A stretch of DNA of 64,000 nt from Pezicula radicicola (lineage: Eukaryota > Ascomycota > Leotiomycetes > Helotiales > Dermateaceae), in contig PDUO01000026.1 in the NCBI GenBank assembly GCA_003008705.1, positions 496,001 to 560,000 of the forward strand, in the 5' to 3' direction. Below the pieces are notes generated by a model, which saw only the letters and a list, made by a program, of their open reading frames with translations, was not told the origin of the DNA and did no database searches. Position numbers and translations under genes: made by a program. Position 1 is the first letter of the stretch. The number at the start of each line of letters is the position of its first letter. Positions 20,544 through 32,700 of the stretch are shown here, piece by piece.

Positions 20544-22271
20544 TCACATACTCTCCTGATCTATTAAGGTAGCTCTCGGTAATCCCAGGATAGCAACTGT
20601 ACAAACGAAAACACCACCCCCGGCTAGATACAACGGCCCGTTCAAACTGGTCTCCAGCAACCTCCCCGCAACCAACGGACTAAAAATGCTGAACAATCTC
20701 CCCCAGAAACTAGCCAACCCACTCGCCGTTCCCCTAACAGGAGCGGCGAAGGCCTCAGCAGTCCATCCATAAAGAACGGCATTGAACATGCTTTGGAAGA
20801 AATACTCCATGGCATTAAGTCCGACATTTGAAGCCTGAGTGTTGACTGCTGCATAAAGGAAGAACGAGATGCCCATTAGAGCCGAGGAAAGGACCATTGC
20901 CCATTTTCGTCCTATACTTGGGACTGTTTCCATAAAGGAGCCCAAGGCGACCCCGAATATACCTGGAAAGTAGATGATGATGTAGTCAAGATATGTCCTA
21001 GAAAGAGAGATGTTGATGGCACTATTCTTGCGTCGAAGGATTGTTGGCAAGAAAGAACCTGCTATACTGAAGCCCCAAAAGTCGAAAGCATAAATGATCC
21101 ATACGAGGATTGTTAGACGGGTTAGAGTGGGCGTGGCAAAGAGAATTGTAGTTCTTTTGAGTTCGAAGATTATCTTATCTGATATCATTTTATTTCTTGC
21201 TCGAACATCTCCTGGAAGCTGGATCATAGCTGTACCAGCGTCATCAGAGGATGTTGAGACAACATCATCCTGAGACAGTGTCGCAAGAGTCTCCATGGTT
21301 ATATGGCATGGTCGCTTGTTAGTTCTGGCGACAGCATGAAGAACTTTCAGAGCTGCTTCGTCTTTACCCTTTCCAAGTAAGTACTTCGGAGACTCCTGGA
21401 AAGTAAAGACCCCAAAGCGAAGTAGGAACACGAGTAGTGATAATCCTCCAAGGGTGAAGATCAAGTATCTCCATCCATAGTTGTTGGCTTTCGTACAGCA
21501 TTCAGTGCCAACAGCCAGATCTTTGGCTTTGCAAGATGGAATACCATGCTCGCAGGAATTAGGTGGGATCAAACCATAAGCAATGCCACTGCAAACTAGT
21601 ACCCCCAGAGGCTGAAAAATACTTAAGAGTGCGAGTAAGAACCGTCGATCCTGTGGAAGAAACTCAAGACAAATAGTCGTATCAATAGGGATGTTGCCTC
21701 CAACACCAAAACCAGTAAAGGCCACTAGGACCAAGAAAGCATTATATGTATCTGGAGCACCGATACAGACCCCAAAGATACCAGTAATTAAAACAGTGCC
21801 ATTGAAAGCCCAGCGGCGTCCAATTACATCAACTAGAACTCCCCAGACGAAAGCACCGGCTGTCAAACCGGCGTGATATGCTGTGAAGATATTTCCGAGT
21901 TGAGTATCACTAAAACCTAATTCTTGTTGTAGGGGACTTGCAATAAGTCCTAAGGCTTGACTCCACATTAAATCCAAGAAATACCCTAGGCCGCACAGTG
22001 ACCAAATATACCACTGGTAGCGGCCCATACCCATAGCATCAAGCTCACAATTGATGAGGTGCGATTTCTTCTCGTAGAGATTGAGACCCATGAGGGTTCC
22101 ATCGGAGAGGTTAGATGTCTCAACGTCTGGCCTGCTATTGGCTACTGGATGGACTGGAGGGAACATTGTGTGAGCGGATGTCGTACCGTTTATGATGGGC
22201 TGCGAACCTGATGTTTTTGATGTTGCATTATGAGGATCTTCGGTAGTTAACCCAGCGATGAAAGGCTCCAT
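20544..22271 (-). CDS. MFS transporter, sugar-porter/SV2-like family
   Basis: An intronless 575-residue major facilitator with about 12 membrane segments. The N-terminal cytosolic region of about 75 residues is followed by YQWYIWSLCGLGYFLDLMW (TM1). The loop 2-3 signature is GVLVDVIGRRWAFNG, a good match to the sugar-porter D-R/K-x-G-R-R/K motif. A GFGVGGNIPIDTTICLEFLP segment (TM4 and start of TM5) resembles SVOP/SV2-type transporters, and the second-half signature (SIGRKWAM) is present. An extracellular loop between TM5 and TM6 has several cysteines (SCEHGIPSCK, GTECC), and PESPKYLLGKGK-like FQESPKYLLGKGK ends the first half. The long central loop is about 100 residues. The substrate cannot be told from sequence. 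Length is normal for the family. Confidence 0.88.
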   Translation of the reverse strand: MEPFIAGLTTEDPHNATSKTSGSQPIINGTTSAHTMFPPVHPVANSRPDVETSNLSDGTLMGLNLYEKKSHLINCELDAMGMGRYQWYIWSLCGLGYFLDLMWSQALGLIASPLQQELGFSDTQLGNIFTAYHAGLTAGAFVWGVLVDVIGRRWAFNGTVLITGIFGVCIGAPDTYNAFLVLVAFTGFGVGGNIPIDTTICLEFLPQDRRFLLALLSIFQPLGVLVCSGIAYGLIPPNSCEHGIPSCKAKDLAVGTECCTKANNYGWRYLIFTLGGLSLLVFLLRFGVFTFQESPKYLLGKGKDEAALKVLHAVARTNKRPCHITMETLATLSQDDVVSTSSDDAGTAMIQLPGDVRARNKMISDKIIFELKRTTILFATPTLTRLTILVWIIYAFDFWGFSIAGSFLPTILRRKNSAINISLSRTYLDYIIIYFPGIFGVALGSFMETVPSIGRKWAMVLSSALMGISFFLYAAVNTQASNVGLNAMEYFFQSMFNAVLYGWTAEAFAAPVRGTASGLASFWGRLFSIFSPLVAGRLLETSLNGPLYLAGGGVFVCTVAILGLPRATLIDQESM

Positions 22272-23662
22272 TCTGGAGGTTGTCGCTCAATGTCTTGCCT
22301 GAACCGTGAGGATTAATACCGTTGTAACGGTAGGAGAAGCGAAACGTTATTTACGAAGCTGCGATTTTGACGTGCAGCAATGTAAATGAATCATAGATAG
22401 AACTGGGGCCAGACTTGTTTAAACGTGGAGTCTAGTAGTACAAAGATAGGTAAGTTTACCGTTACCGTCATGACGTGTTTGTATTGTACTTCTCGTTGTG
22501 ATACCACACTCACGAGTTTTTGCGGAGCATGGGTTGTGATGTGTTATGTGATAAATCGCTTGTGGCAATATCCGTCAACGAAAATGAACTAGTCTAGTGT
22601 ATTTTCTACTGTGACAACGACTTAAACAACAAGCTTTCTACTCCGTAGGTGGCTGATGAAGGCTGATGGATCCACATCCGATGTAGTACAGTTATCTAGG
22701 GAATAACCCTATGCACTAAGTAAGTACCTATCAAACTCAAAAGCCCAACCCTAGAACTTCTATTTAAGTCAACCGAGAAGAACTAGGTAAGCAATGGTAT
22801 CAAGTGATCGAAAACAATATACCATAGAGTAGGGATAATTCTTCTGTGCAGTAAATTACTAGAAACAACTAAGTAGACCCGAATCCTGGTTTGTAGCCAT
22901 CTTCAGAGAGATCCAATTCCTCGCTTACAAGTACGATGCATCATAAATAAGTACCTAACAATTAGGTTTTCTTTGAATTCCAGTCGGCTAAGGAGTATTT
23001 TAGGAGCAGAAGCTTTAACTACTGTAAGAGCCTTGTGGAATGCGGGATGAACACACGTCTGATGTAGTGCCATTGATTTTCTGCTTTAAATACTAATGAT
23101 AGCGTGGAAGGCTTCTTCAGTAAGTAACCATGTTTGAAGTACTTTACCTAGGTACTAGGCAGATATTACAAGTTGGCTTGCTTTTGTTGAGACCTCATTT
23201 AAGTTATTACTCCACAAAATAGTGGCGACTTCCAGCCTTTTATTTTTTCGCATAGGAGGGGGATAGTGTTAATGTGGTATAAAGCTGAACTGGAGGGTAA
23301 GAATGATAGGACAAAGAACTGTCTGGTAACCTCGGGTGAGGTCATCTTTACCATCCCATTCAAGACAAAGGTATATTACTTTCTGAAAGACCATAGTCTG
23401 TTTGCAGTGCTTTTAAAGAGGATGCTTCCTTGATATTTGTAGTTAGCACACTTGCCATACGTAACCAACGTTCTTTATGTCTTAAAAAGCAAACCTTGTT
23501 TCTGAGGAAGTATTAAAGTAAATAGAATATAAACAATATGCTGTATTGCTTACATAGGCTCAAATTTTGCGCCGTGTGTAGCATCTGAGAGGATATATCA
23601 ACAAGCCACCCAAGTCATTCTTTAAAAACCATCCATGGACTAGGAAGCTCTCTCTGCCTTGC
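22272..23662. other. Intergenic, AT-rich, no supported gene
   Basis: About 1.4 kb between two minus-strand genes: the MFS promoter next to 22271 and the 3' flank of the GPI-type protein. No open frame with a plausible start or domain is present on either strand. Confidence 0.55.
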
Positions 23663-24574
23663 CTACAAAGCAACCACGACTCCTAAAAGTCCCACGGCAC
23701 CCATCAATCCCATAGCAACAGCACCACTGGGTCCACTCGTAGCTTTAGCGGCACCAGCAGAAGAACTAGAACTACTCGCCGCCGTCCCTGTTGCAGTAAC
23801 AGAGCTGCTTTGCTCAGGTCCTGTCGTGCCAGTCTCACTGGTAGGTCTGGAGAACGAACTTAAGGGGCCACCAGGTTGACTCGAACTAGTAGTTTCGCTC
23901 CCACTTGCAGCTGCCGTCGTCATACTCCCAGTGACGCTCGCCGTACTCATAATTCCACCAGGCTGGGTTGAACTACCACTCGCAGCAGTGCTAGGTGCAA
24001 CATTGACTCCTGCGACCTGCTCCAGACTTAGAATCTGGGGTTGGATGGTTTGCGCAGCGGCACCGGCAGAAACGACATAGGCTTGTGCTTCTGAGGGGAG
24101 TGCTGTGTACCATGATGGCAGGCTAGAGATGAATTGAGATTGAAGTGCTGATATCTGGGAGGGGTCATTGAGAGCTGAAGTGACGGAGGCGGGGACCCCA
24201 GTTACTGAGAAGGTGTTGGAGTTAGCATGCCTTTTGTACGAGGATTAAAATGTTTTGTAATAATTCCGCGTTCCCGATCGCCGTTTCAGGATCTTTGCCT
24301 CATAGTTTGCACTTTTTCTTGCAAAGGTTGAAATTCCCTACCAAATTACTTACATTCAGAAGCGATGCGTGGAGGTGGTACTAGCAGCGCTTCAAGAGAG
24401 GAGATGCTAGAGAGGGCAGATTGGACGGCTGCAGAGCTGGTGGTCTGTTAGTGACTGTATTTAAGATAAATAGACAAGCAGGTCATCTTACTCTGTGGAT
24501 TTCGAGACGACATCCTGAGCATAAGCCGAGGAAAATATGGCAAGGCTGACAGCCGTCAATTGGATATTGTGCAT
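23663..24574 (-). CDS. Secreted Ser-rich protein with GPI-anchor signal
   Basis: A 235-residue cell-surface protein with exons 24574-24492, 24436-24354 and 24204-23663. A signal peptide (MHNIQLTAVSLAIFSSAYA) is followed by a Ser/Ala-rich region with LSSISSLEALL. An ALQSQFISSLPSWYTALPSEAQ stretch resembles the short SLPSWYTALPS motif common in Pezizomycotina GPI proteins (family recollection). A long Ser/Thr/Gly linker, probably O-mannosylated, follows. The C-terminus has a small-residue omega region, then the hydrophobic tail AMGLMGAVGLLGVVVAL. Introns are 55 and 149 nt. The acceptor of intron 1 was chosen because it alone keeps the Ser/Ala-rich frame. A structural cell-wall role is inference. 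Confidence 0.82.
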
Positions 24575-25635
24575 CTTGAAGATTTGCGGTGGCTGAGTGT
24601 TAGAAGCTTGAATTTTGAGTACCAGTAGACTGAGATTCTCTAGTGTCGTACAGAGGCAAAGAATGAAGAGACCTGGCCTAGCAGGCGAGAGAGCGAAGAG
24701 ATCTACTGTGATATATAGGCCAACTATCAGAACAAGGCATTACGAGAAGTGGAGTGTGAGATGGTGAGATTCGTCAAGTACATAAGATATGGAAGGGTGA
24801 ATCAATCAAGCTGCGGATTTTGAGGTTGGGGAGCTGCCATATTCGGTTGCTAAAGGCGGGGATCTTCATACTTATGAAGCCAGGCATCGCGACAAACAGA
24901 GCTATTGGCCAACGGCTTGTTTCATCGTAGACAGATCGACAGGCGACGGCAGCTAACCAGATATTTCAAGGATCAGGATTGAATATCATCATTAACTTTA
25001 TTGGCGCCCGCATTACTTCACCGTGTGTTGGCAAAGCACAGAATCTTTCGTGACCGGCAATCGAGACCATGAGACCATATGACTGTGCCTTGACGTGGTA
25101 TAGTATCCTCGCCCGGACCCTGAACATAGATAACCAGAAGGCTTATTAGTAATAGTAACAGCCATGTTATTCCAGGGACTGATGTTTGTAATGATTTGTT
25201 TCTTCTGCAAATATATCTACACAGGTCCCATGCTACTGATAAACAAAAGGCTTCCCATTACTCTAAACTCAACGTGAGTAAGGAAGCTACGCGTTTGTGC
25301 ATCATGCACTCTTCTCAAACATTTTTGAGTACTCAAGAACACAGCAGGTAAAGCCAAACGCCGGACTGCCAAAGCACACAATACGCCGATTTAGGAAAGT
25401 TGTAATGATGATGATGCAATAAAAGCCAAAACTCGAAAATGGACTCTGGACAAGAAGATAACAAGTGCCTCGCACAACATCAGTAGATGTATTGTGCTTG
25501 ACAATTGGGATCTATAAGAAAGTCGTCGTTGTATATCATAGGTCCCGTTCGTTCTCGTTTCCCATCCAAAAAATGCAATTGGTGTATCCTGGAGCAAATG
25601 AAGCAAGCCGAATGAATATGTGAGTGTCGTTAAGA
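24575..25635. other. Intergenic between GPI-protein gene and cyclin gene
   Basis: About 1.06 kb. It contains the GPI-protein promoter, with a TATA-like element at 24711-24717, and the 3' flank of the B-type cyclin. No gene is supported. Confidence 0.5.
24711..24717 (-). promoter_or_regulatory. Putative TATA box of the GPI-protein gene
   Basis: CTATATATC on the minus strand about 140 nt before the ATG at 24574. The call rests on consensus and spacing only. Confidence 0.45.
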
Positions 25636-27272
25636 TCATCGAGAGAGATCAAGGGGTTGTGAAACGTCGACACCAAGACTAAGAGCATGCTTCTTGGCCC
25701 ACTGACGTGTGAGAATTGAAGCTAACGTCCTGTTAGTATGATCTCGACGCGTGTAAAGCGCGGTGTTTCGCTTACCCTTAAGGAATTTTTTGCTAGCATA
25801 CTTCTTAAAGAATGCTTCATGTGTGACAGGACGAGCTAGGTAATCAACCATAAGCTTGAAGACAGGCTCGATCTCATCTTCATTGTATCCAGCGTAGTGA
25901 GTTAGTGTTGCGTCCTATTTCATCACTGTTAGCAAGTGCAAACAAGCTGCAACGCGTTGGTACATACCCATTCGCCTCTCTCAAGGATAGCTCGAGCTAA
26001 GTACATTGAGGCAGCGGCGACGTGACTGGGGAGATAATCCATGAAACGGTGGTCAAGTAAACTGATTTCCATCAAGTACTTTCCCAGGGTTCTAGTTTGG
26101 ATGTCGTAGTTGTCAGCTTTTGAAATGCGGCGGAGGAAGTTCATTGGGTTGGGATAGCTAAGGTCGTAGTTCAGAGCTTGGAGAACATATCGCTCAGCGC
26201 TGAGAATCTCATCTTCTGTGAAACCATCGTCGGCGACGTGACGGAAGTTGGCAACGTGAGGAGAAAGAACCTCTTCATACTTCGAGGCGATGAACATGGC
26301 GGTAACACCAACCAGTTGAAGACGGTCAAGTTGAACGACCTTTGCGGAGAGGAAGCGATCAATGATGTTAACAGCAAGGAAGAGTGTCTCGGGTAGCAGA
26401 TGAAAGCGTGTGTGAACCTCGATGAGCCAGTCAACAAGGATACCTCGCATCTTCCACTCCAGATCCTCTTGGTGGGCCATATAGTCTGCGTTGGGTCGCG
26501 TGTCTATCTCCAACTTCTTGAGGTACTCGAATATTTCCACAACATACTCAGCAACCATCAGAGGATCATCCAAGTCCTCACGATCGAGGTCCTCTACACC
26601 TTCAGCAAATTCCTTCGTTACCGACGTCTTTGGCGGCTCATCGTACGGATCGACTGCTGCATTTTCCTTGGTCTCTTCAATCTTCATTCTCTTCTCCGCC
26701 TCGACAGTATGGGCCTTCTTTCTTGAGGGTTCATCCTCAGCAGGGGTCTCCTCCTTGATGGACAACGTGCTTGACGATGCTGTCTTCCGCTTTCCTGCGA
26801 TAACACCAGGTCCACTACGCTTTTCGGCAACCTTCTTGTTTTTGTCTGCGGGGGCAAGAATCGATCGTGTCGAAGTGGTGCGAGAGACGTTCTTTTGAAC
26901 TCCAGTAGGAGCGGCTGCCTTTGATACAAGACCCTTACTGGCCGTCTTCTTTCCCTCAACTGCATCTCCCTTGGTAGCATTACTTACATCGGCCAATATG
27001 GCACGCTTGCGAAGTGGCTGGGCGCCTGAGGATTTCTTGGTTTGAAGGGTTTTTGAAGGAACATTCGAAGCATCGTCGCCGAAGGCAGCGGCTTTTGATC
27101 TTGTGAGACGTGTAGTTGTGACTCTGTTTTCATCGTTCTCATTTGCCTCTTGTGTGACGGCCCGCCGGGTACTCGCAGCTCGCGCCTGTACGTGAGTTGT
27201 TTAGAAAAACCATATGGAAGGCGAACGGTCATATTTATGTGGTTTGGTGGTGGAATGACTTACGGGAGGCAT
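25636..27272 (-). CDS. nimE: G2/mitotic B-type cyclin (NimE/Clb-like)
   Basis: A 483-residue regulatory subunit of the cyclin-dependent kinase that drives G2/M. Exons: 27272-27264 (nine bases, Met-Pro-Pro), 27185-25968, 25914-25776 and 25721-25636; the sum closes in frame. The disordered N-terminus of about 190 residues contains a destruction box, RAILADVSN at 64-72 (RxxLxxxxN), for APC/C-mediated degradation. The N-terminal cyclin box holds the family signature MRGILVDWLIEVHTRFHLLPETLFLAVNIIDRFLS in part, then LQLVGVTAMFIASKYEE. The C-terminal cyclin fold runs through HRFMDYLPSHVAAASMYLARAIL and continues in the last two exons. The Aspergillus name is used by likeness; I cannot exclude the second B-type cyclin (Clb3 class). 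The nine-base first exon is a common fungal quirk that gene callers miss. Confidence 0.92.
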
Positions 27273-28196
27273 CTTGCTATGTTTTAATTACTGATTATGG
27301 GTCGTATGTGTTATGGAAGAAAGTGTACTGTATTGTCGTCAGTTAAAAAACGCGGTCTAATGAGGCTGGTAGAGCGCGTTGTGATTGGGACACGACGCGA
27401 CTGAACAGTTGGAAAGTGTCCGGAAGGGAGATATGCATACAAGAAATCAACTGAAGTCCACAGAAGCTTTGGTTGATATACTTGGTAGGTTGGTCGAGTC
27501 GTTTTTCCCAAGCATCAACAGTGTTTATAGAGGCTATCCAATTGGGCGTGGCGTGGAGATGACAATATCGGAAAGTCCTAGGTGATTTGAAGAGTAACCA
27601 AGGAGACAGATATGATTGAGGAATCGAAGGTAAAGGGCGTGGTGAGGAATTGGAGTCGCGGTGGTGGTTTGTTGTTGATAGCTGTAGAGGAAGTTCAAGC
27701 TGGTGGAGGATGGATGAAAATCGCGCTAGCAGACTCACCCCTGTCGTTCTCGGCTGGAGCAGGCAAGGCGGCCTTTTAGAATTTAGAATTTTGGATTTTT
27801 TGGTTCTAGGAGAGGGGGAAACGATTGAATGAGTAATTGACCTGGGAAATTTGGCTTTGAGACGAGTGAGTGTACGAATAGGAGATTTTTTGGCACTTTG
27901 AGTAGCAACCTTGTGGGGAGTTGTAGTGTGTCAAAACCGAATTTTTGAATTCGACAAATGTTGTCTCTCGTTGGCCAGACAATGACAACGAAGGCAGGAA
28001 CGAACCAGCGCTTAGTAATAAATGTGCAAGGGTTGTGGGTGTCTGTCGTACGCTTCGGTAGCCACAGCGCGACAGCCTCCAGAAATTCGACGACAGTACG
28101 GAGTAGCGTACATCGGTCAACGACGCCAACAGGCAGTCTCAGTCTATACCAAACGCCCTTCACCGTTGATCCACGGACCAATTGGTCCTGGCCACA
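27273..28196. promoter_or_regulatory. Divergent promoter region between cyclin B gene and RML2
   Basis: Between the divergent starts of cyclin B (27272) and RML2 (28197). Overlapping open frames exist on both strands here but none has a domain, a good start or splice signals. No defined element was recognised. Confidence 0.45.
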
Positions 28197-29396
28197 ATGT
28201 TACAACCAAGATTACTGCTACGGCAGTCGCAAAGAACATCATGCAAATACCTTTCACTCCGCCAGATGCTCCCCCGATCCTACGCAACAGAAGCAGCAGA
28301 CGTCCAGCCTACCATTGTTAAGCCCATCAGCACCGAACCTACACCCTCCTCATTCACAACCTCGGGCTTTGCTCCGCCAGCGGTTGTGGAAGTTAGTTCT
28401 ACCTTTGCAATGCGAACCTACAAGCCTCGAACACCAGGTGTGCGACATCTTAAACGGCCTATCAACGATCATCTGTGGAAAGGCCGACCATTTCTTCCTC
28501 TTACATTTGCAAAGAAGGGCCATGGAAAGGGAGGACGGAACAACAGTGGACGGGTGACAATTAGACATCGTGGTGGTGGTCACAAGCGGAGAATAAGGAC
28601 AGTGGATTTTGAAAGGATGATTCCCGGCAGACATACGGTTGAGCGCATTGAACATGACCCAGGACGGAGTGCACATATTGCTTTGTTAAATGAGGAGGCT
28701 ACAGGCAAAAAGTCATATATTGTTGCAGCTGAAGGCATGAGGGCTGGAGATGTTGTCCAAAGTTACCGAGCTGGAATTCCCAAGGATCTTCTCGACAGTA
28801 TGGGAGGGTTCATAGATCCCGGTGTGCTGGCTGCAAAGACTGCTTGGAGAGGAAACTGTTTGCCACTGCACATGATTCCAATCGGAACAATGGTTTACAA
28901 CGTGGGCTCTGCTAAGGGGCGTGGGGCTGTGTTCTGCAGAAGCGCAGGGACTTATGCTGTGGTCATTTCAAAGGACGATGAAATGGCTGAAGGTGGTGCT
29001 AAGTATGTAGTTGTAAGGCTACAAAGTGGAGAGATTAGAAGGGTCAGCAGAGACGCTTGTGCTACTGTTGGCATTGCAAGTAATCCGCATTACTTCCATG
29101 CCCAGCTGGGTAAAGCTGGCCGCAAGCGTTGGCTGAACATAAGACCAACAGTGAGAGGTCTTGCTATGAACGCTGGTAAGTCATCCCCATATTTCGTTCC
29201 TTACGCGCATTCTAACATAAGAACAGCCGACCATCCTCACGGTGGTGGACGAGGAAAGTCCAAGGGTAATGTTGATCCTGTAAGTCCATGGGGTATGCCA
29301 GCAAAGGGAGGATACAAGACCCGACCCAAGCGCAGCCCAAACAAGTGGGTTGTAACAGCAAGAGAGCGAAATCATGGAAAGCGGAGAGCCAAATAG
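28197..29396 (+). CDS. RML2: Mitochondrial large-subunit ribosomal protein uL2m
   Basis: A 382-residue mitochondrial uL2, a core protein next to the peptidyl-transferase centre. Exons: 28197-29175 and 29227-29396, with a 51-nt intron (GTAAGT ... GAACAG) that contains no in-frame stop. The ATG at 28197 gives a Leu/Arg/Gln-rich presequence (MLQPRLLLRQSQRT) ending near RSYATE. The conserved region starts at FAMRTYKPRTPGVRHLK, followed by KGGRNNSGRVTIRHRGGGHKRRIR and the C-terminal signature HPHGGGRGKSKG, where the universally important His of bacterial L2 lies. The end is WVVTARERNHGKRRAK. The first part of the HPHGGG block is joined by the splice (MNA-ADHPHGGG). Confidence 0.96.
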   Translation: MLQPRLLLRQSQRTSCKYLSLRQMLPRSYATEAADVQPTIVKPISTEPTPSSFTTSGFAPPAVVEVSSTFAMRTYKPRTPGVRHLKRPINDHLWKGRPFLPLTFAKKGHGKGGRNNSGRVTIRHRGGGHKRRIRTVDFERMIPGRHTVERIEHDPGRSAHIALLNEEATGKKSYIVAAEGMRAGDVVQSYRAGIPKDLLDSMGGFIDPGVLAAKTAWRGNCLPLHMIPIGTMVYNVGSAKGRGAVFCRSAGTYAVVISKDDEMAEGGAKYVVVRLQSGEIRRVSRDACATVGIASNPHYFHAQLGKAGRKRWLNIRPTVRGLAMNAGKSSPYFVPYAHSNIRTADHPHGGGRGKSKGNVDPVSPWGMPAKGGYKTRPKRSPNKWVVTARERNHGKRRAK

Positions 29397-29756
29397 AGAG
29401 TTCATGAGGAGCATGAAGGGCCCGAGCATTTGCACAGTTTAAATCCTCACATCATGTATAAAATTGGAGGCTTGGATGCTTCTATATGTAGAAACAATCT
29501 GTATGACTACTTCATAATTTCATCTAAGTCAGGGCTGTCATGTGGAAGGATGCTTTGCTTAGTGGCTGATAGGCGATAGTGGGTGGTGACTTTCTATAGT
29601 CCATGGCCAGGCATGTAAGGCCATGTTATAAAATAAGCATTTTCAAGAAAACATAAGACAGTAATATTATGTTGAATCTGTCTTCAACTCTGAAGCTCTT
29701 GCTAAAGTTATCACACCCTCTCATACGCCTTTCACTAAAGACCCCTCCTATCTATA
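29397..29756. other. Convergent 3' region of RML2 and RIC1
   Basis: A 360-bp interval between converging stop codons that must hold both 3' untranslated regions. No distinct terminator structure is seen. Confidence 0.5.
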
Positions 29757-32700
29757 TTACTTCCTTGGAGATGCAGGAAAGTAGTCCACCGGAGCGGCAT
29801 CTGCATCGTTACTGTCCCTGCTCCGATTGCCCGGACTTCGACTACCACTACTTGATCTCCTATCGAGATCGTTGGGAATCCTCCCGTTTACACTGCTCGG
29901 GCCATTCTTGGCCAGCCTCGGAACCTTCAATCTTGATCCTTCAAACATAAAACTCTGATTCTCATGCTCACCACCTGGACTTCGCAGGTCAACCATCTCT
30001 AAAGCCTCTCGCAATGTATCTCCACTTTCATCTAATGCCATAAGAAAGCGCGCTAGCTCTTTGCATAATTCCCAATCTCCCTCTTCTTTAGCACGGGATA
30101 GCAACCGGACAAGCTGCTCCGAGCTATGTGTCAACTCCTCGAATGTATGCAGAATGAGCAGATATCCGCCAGCGGTCTTCAGATTCCCTCTTTGTAATGA
30201 CTCCTCAAAAAGCTCTTGTGGCGGTGGTAGGTATGTGAAGAGTGTGCGCCAAGATCGAACCTCGGTTTTTCGAGTACACTGCACCACAATGTCGAGATAC
30301 TGGGAAAATGATGAGAGGAATGACAACACGCCTGGCAAGAGAGCCGTCTCAGGGGACGGGGAAGTGTCGACTTCTTCGTCAAGCACGTTATGGAGGAGGA
30401 TTTCCAAGGAGTGGGCAAAGTACTCCAGTTTCTGATATTGGTGAGCGAGATGCAATGCCGCGGATGGATCATATCGCGACAGATGAAACAATAATATTTG
30501 TGGTATAAACAAATGTGTCTAACCTCTTGTTAGCACCAAGCAAAACATGCACCTGAGAGTGATACATACCCTAATTGCGAATCGGAAAAAGGAAAAGCTG
30601 ACATCGCGTCTTTGAACCAATTCTGGTTCGAGGCCAAGCAAGATTCCTTTTCCGAGCAGAACTGACAACGGATAGAAGTCGAGGGAAACCGTGACCGTTG
30701 GAGGTAGTTCCCGAGCCAATTCGGCGGGAGCCGATCGAAGCACGTCTTGTACATCAATCCAAATCTTCATGTCACTGCCATCAAATAGCCATAAAGAGTC
30801 CCGTAGTCCGCTTCCTTCATTGTGATTATCTCCTGCCGTCTCACTCAGGGGTGAGGTAACTGGGGTTCTAAACCCTTGAGGCGGTCCAAGAACTGGCTGA
30901 TCTCTCATCAAAGAGTAGTATTCCACAGCTTGCGCAATGACGCGCATATCATATTTAAGTTTTCGCTCCTCGTTCAAGGATGGCTGTAGAAGGACCAGCT
31001 TGCCATCGACCAGAAACAACACTGTCGCAACAGCTACATCCTGAGAGGGATCTCCTTCTAATATCTGCTCATCGGGCAAAATCCAGCTAAGGCCTCGGAC
31101 GCGAGCAGGCGATCTGACTATGCCATTGAACGCAATTTGGCCGACCTGCACAAGTTGGACGGACCCAGCAACTGAGGTGAAGATATAATGATACATCAAA
31201 TTATCAAATGTGTAAACAAGAAACGAGTCTTCTCCAGAAGGTGCAATGAGCACTACTGGTGCTGGTAAACGCTCAGTATGAAGTACCAACGAATTGTCGA
31301 GTGCAGCTTCGCGCGAGTAGAGGCGTACTTCAAATGAATCTCCGGCCTCAACCGCAGCTACCAGAATATGTTGATGCCAGCACATTCCCCCGCGAACCTG
31401 AAATTCGTTCTCCATGTCTTCATTGACGAATGTTTTCCAACGTCCACTATTGATGCTATAATGCGCCAGGCCTCGTCGACCGGCCACTGCAACGTATCTC
31501 CCATCTGGTGATATGACAGAGCATCGTATAGGCCAATGGTCGACAAGGTAACTCGAAGGAATCTGGGCGGTATGCCACAGAGATGATTCTGCGGAAATAG
31601 TCGTAAGATCAGGCAGGTCATAGCCACGATACACCATTATGCTTGATGTAGTCTGCAATAACGTGCGGCCTATGTTTGCTGCAGCAAAACAACCAGTAAT
31701 CGCACTGCGGGCCATTTCAATTGTCCATAATCGATCGTCTTCTCGGCCAATGATAAGGATCTCTGACCCACCACCTAACCAAGCCGTTTCTTTAACTCCA
31801 TCAAGCCAGCCTTCGTCATGTTCTTCAGAAATTCTCCGATCAATACCAAAACTGCTACCGCCGGGCTTTCCATATACACTCCACGTAGCCCAACCATTCT
31901 TGTATCCAGCAAAAAGACAATATCCATCGGGGGAGTAACTTAAGCAAGTTATGGGTCCTGAGGACGTTGCAGACACCGATAATTTATGCACATGCGAAGG
32001 AGGAATATTGCCGACGTAGTCTCGAGCTGTATACACTTGAATGGTACCATCAGCGCAGCCAATTGCTATCAAAGAGAACCTAGCGTTGATGGCAGTCTTA
32101 ATGGCACAGAGTCCATCATTCTCAGGGGTGTGGAAACAGTAACCTCTGAAGAGTTTTTGTGGAGTCTCAGCGTCCCTAGAAGATAGACGTTGGACGGCAT
32201 ACGCTCTTCCATCACTGGTGATCCACGTAGACAAGTTCATCGGTCTATCGTGGATCATTTCGGTCACTGTTGTCTTCTTCTGTAACCAAGTCATTCGACT
32301 AAGCAGCTCTGTGCTTGTCTGATTTCCAGTGCTGTCGGGAGTCCACCTGATGCATTGTACTGCTGCCGGTTTCTGTGTTGCTACAACGAGCTCATCCTCA
32401 AGAGCCAGTGCCTTTCCAATACCCGCATCTACCTTGATAACCATTCGAAATCGGACGCTAACCTCTCTTACACCACCTCCTTCGCCCGGGCCCCAAAGAA
32501 TCCTATCCCCTCCCTGACTTCTTGCCCCGCTAAAATTGCTCTGTCTTCGTGTCTGCGTACTAGTATGTGTTGCAAAATGAGGGCGGTACACGCGCGCATC
32601 GGCATCGGTCGCCATAGTGTACGTGATCAGATAGCCCCGAGTTGTTTGCACAACGAATATAGCAGAGTCGGGGCGCACAAGAAGGGACACATTCGGTCCA

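Noticed and set aside
27783..28181. 132-codon minus-strand ORF between cyclin B gene and RML2
   Set aside because: Its composition is irregular and it lies in the RML2 promoter; no family recognised.
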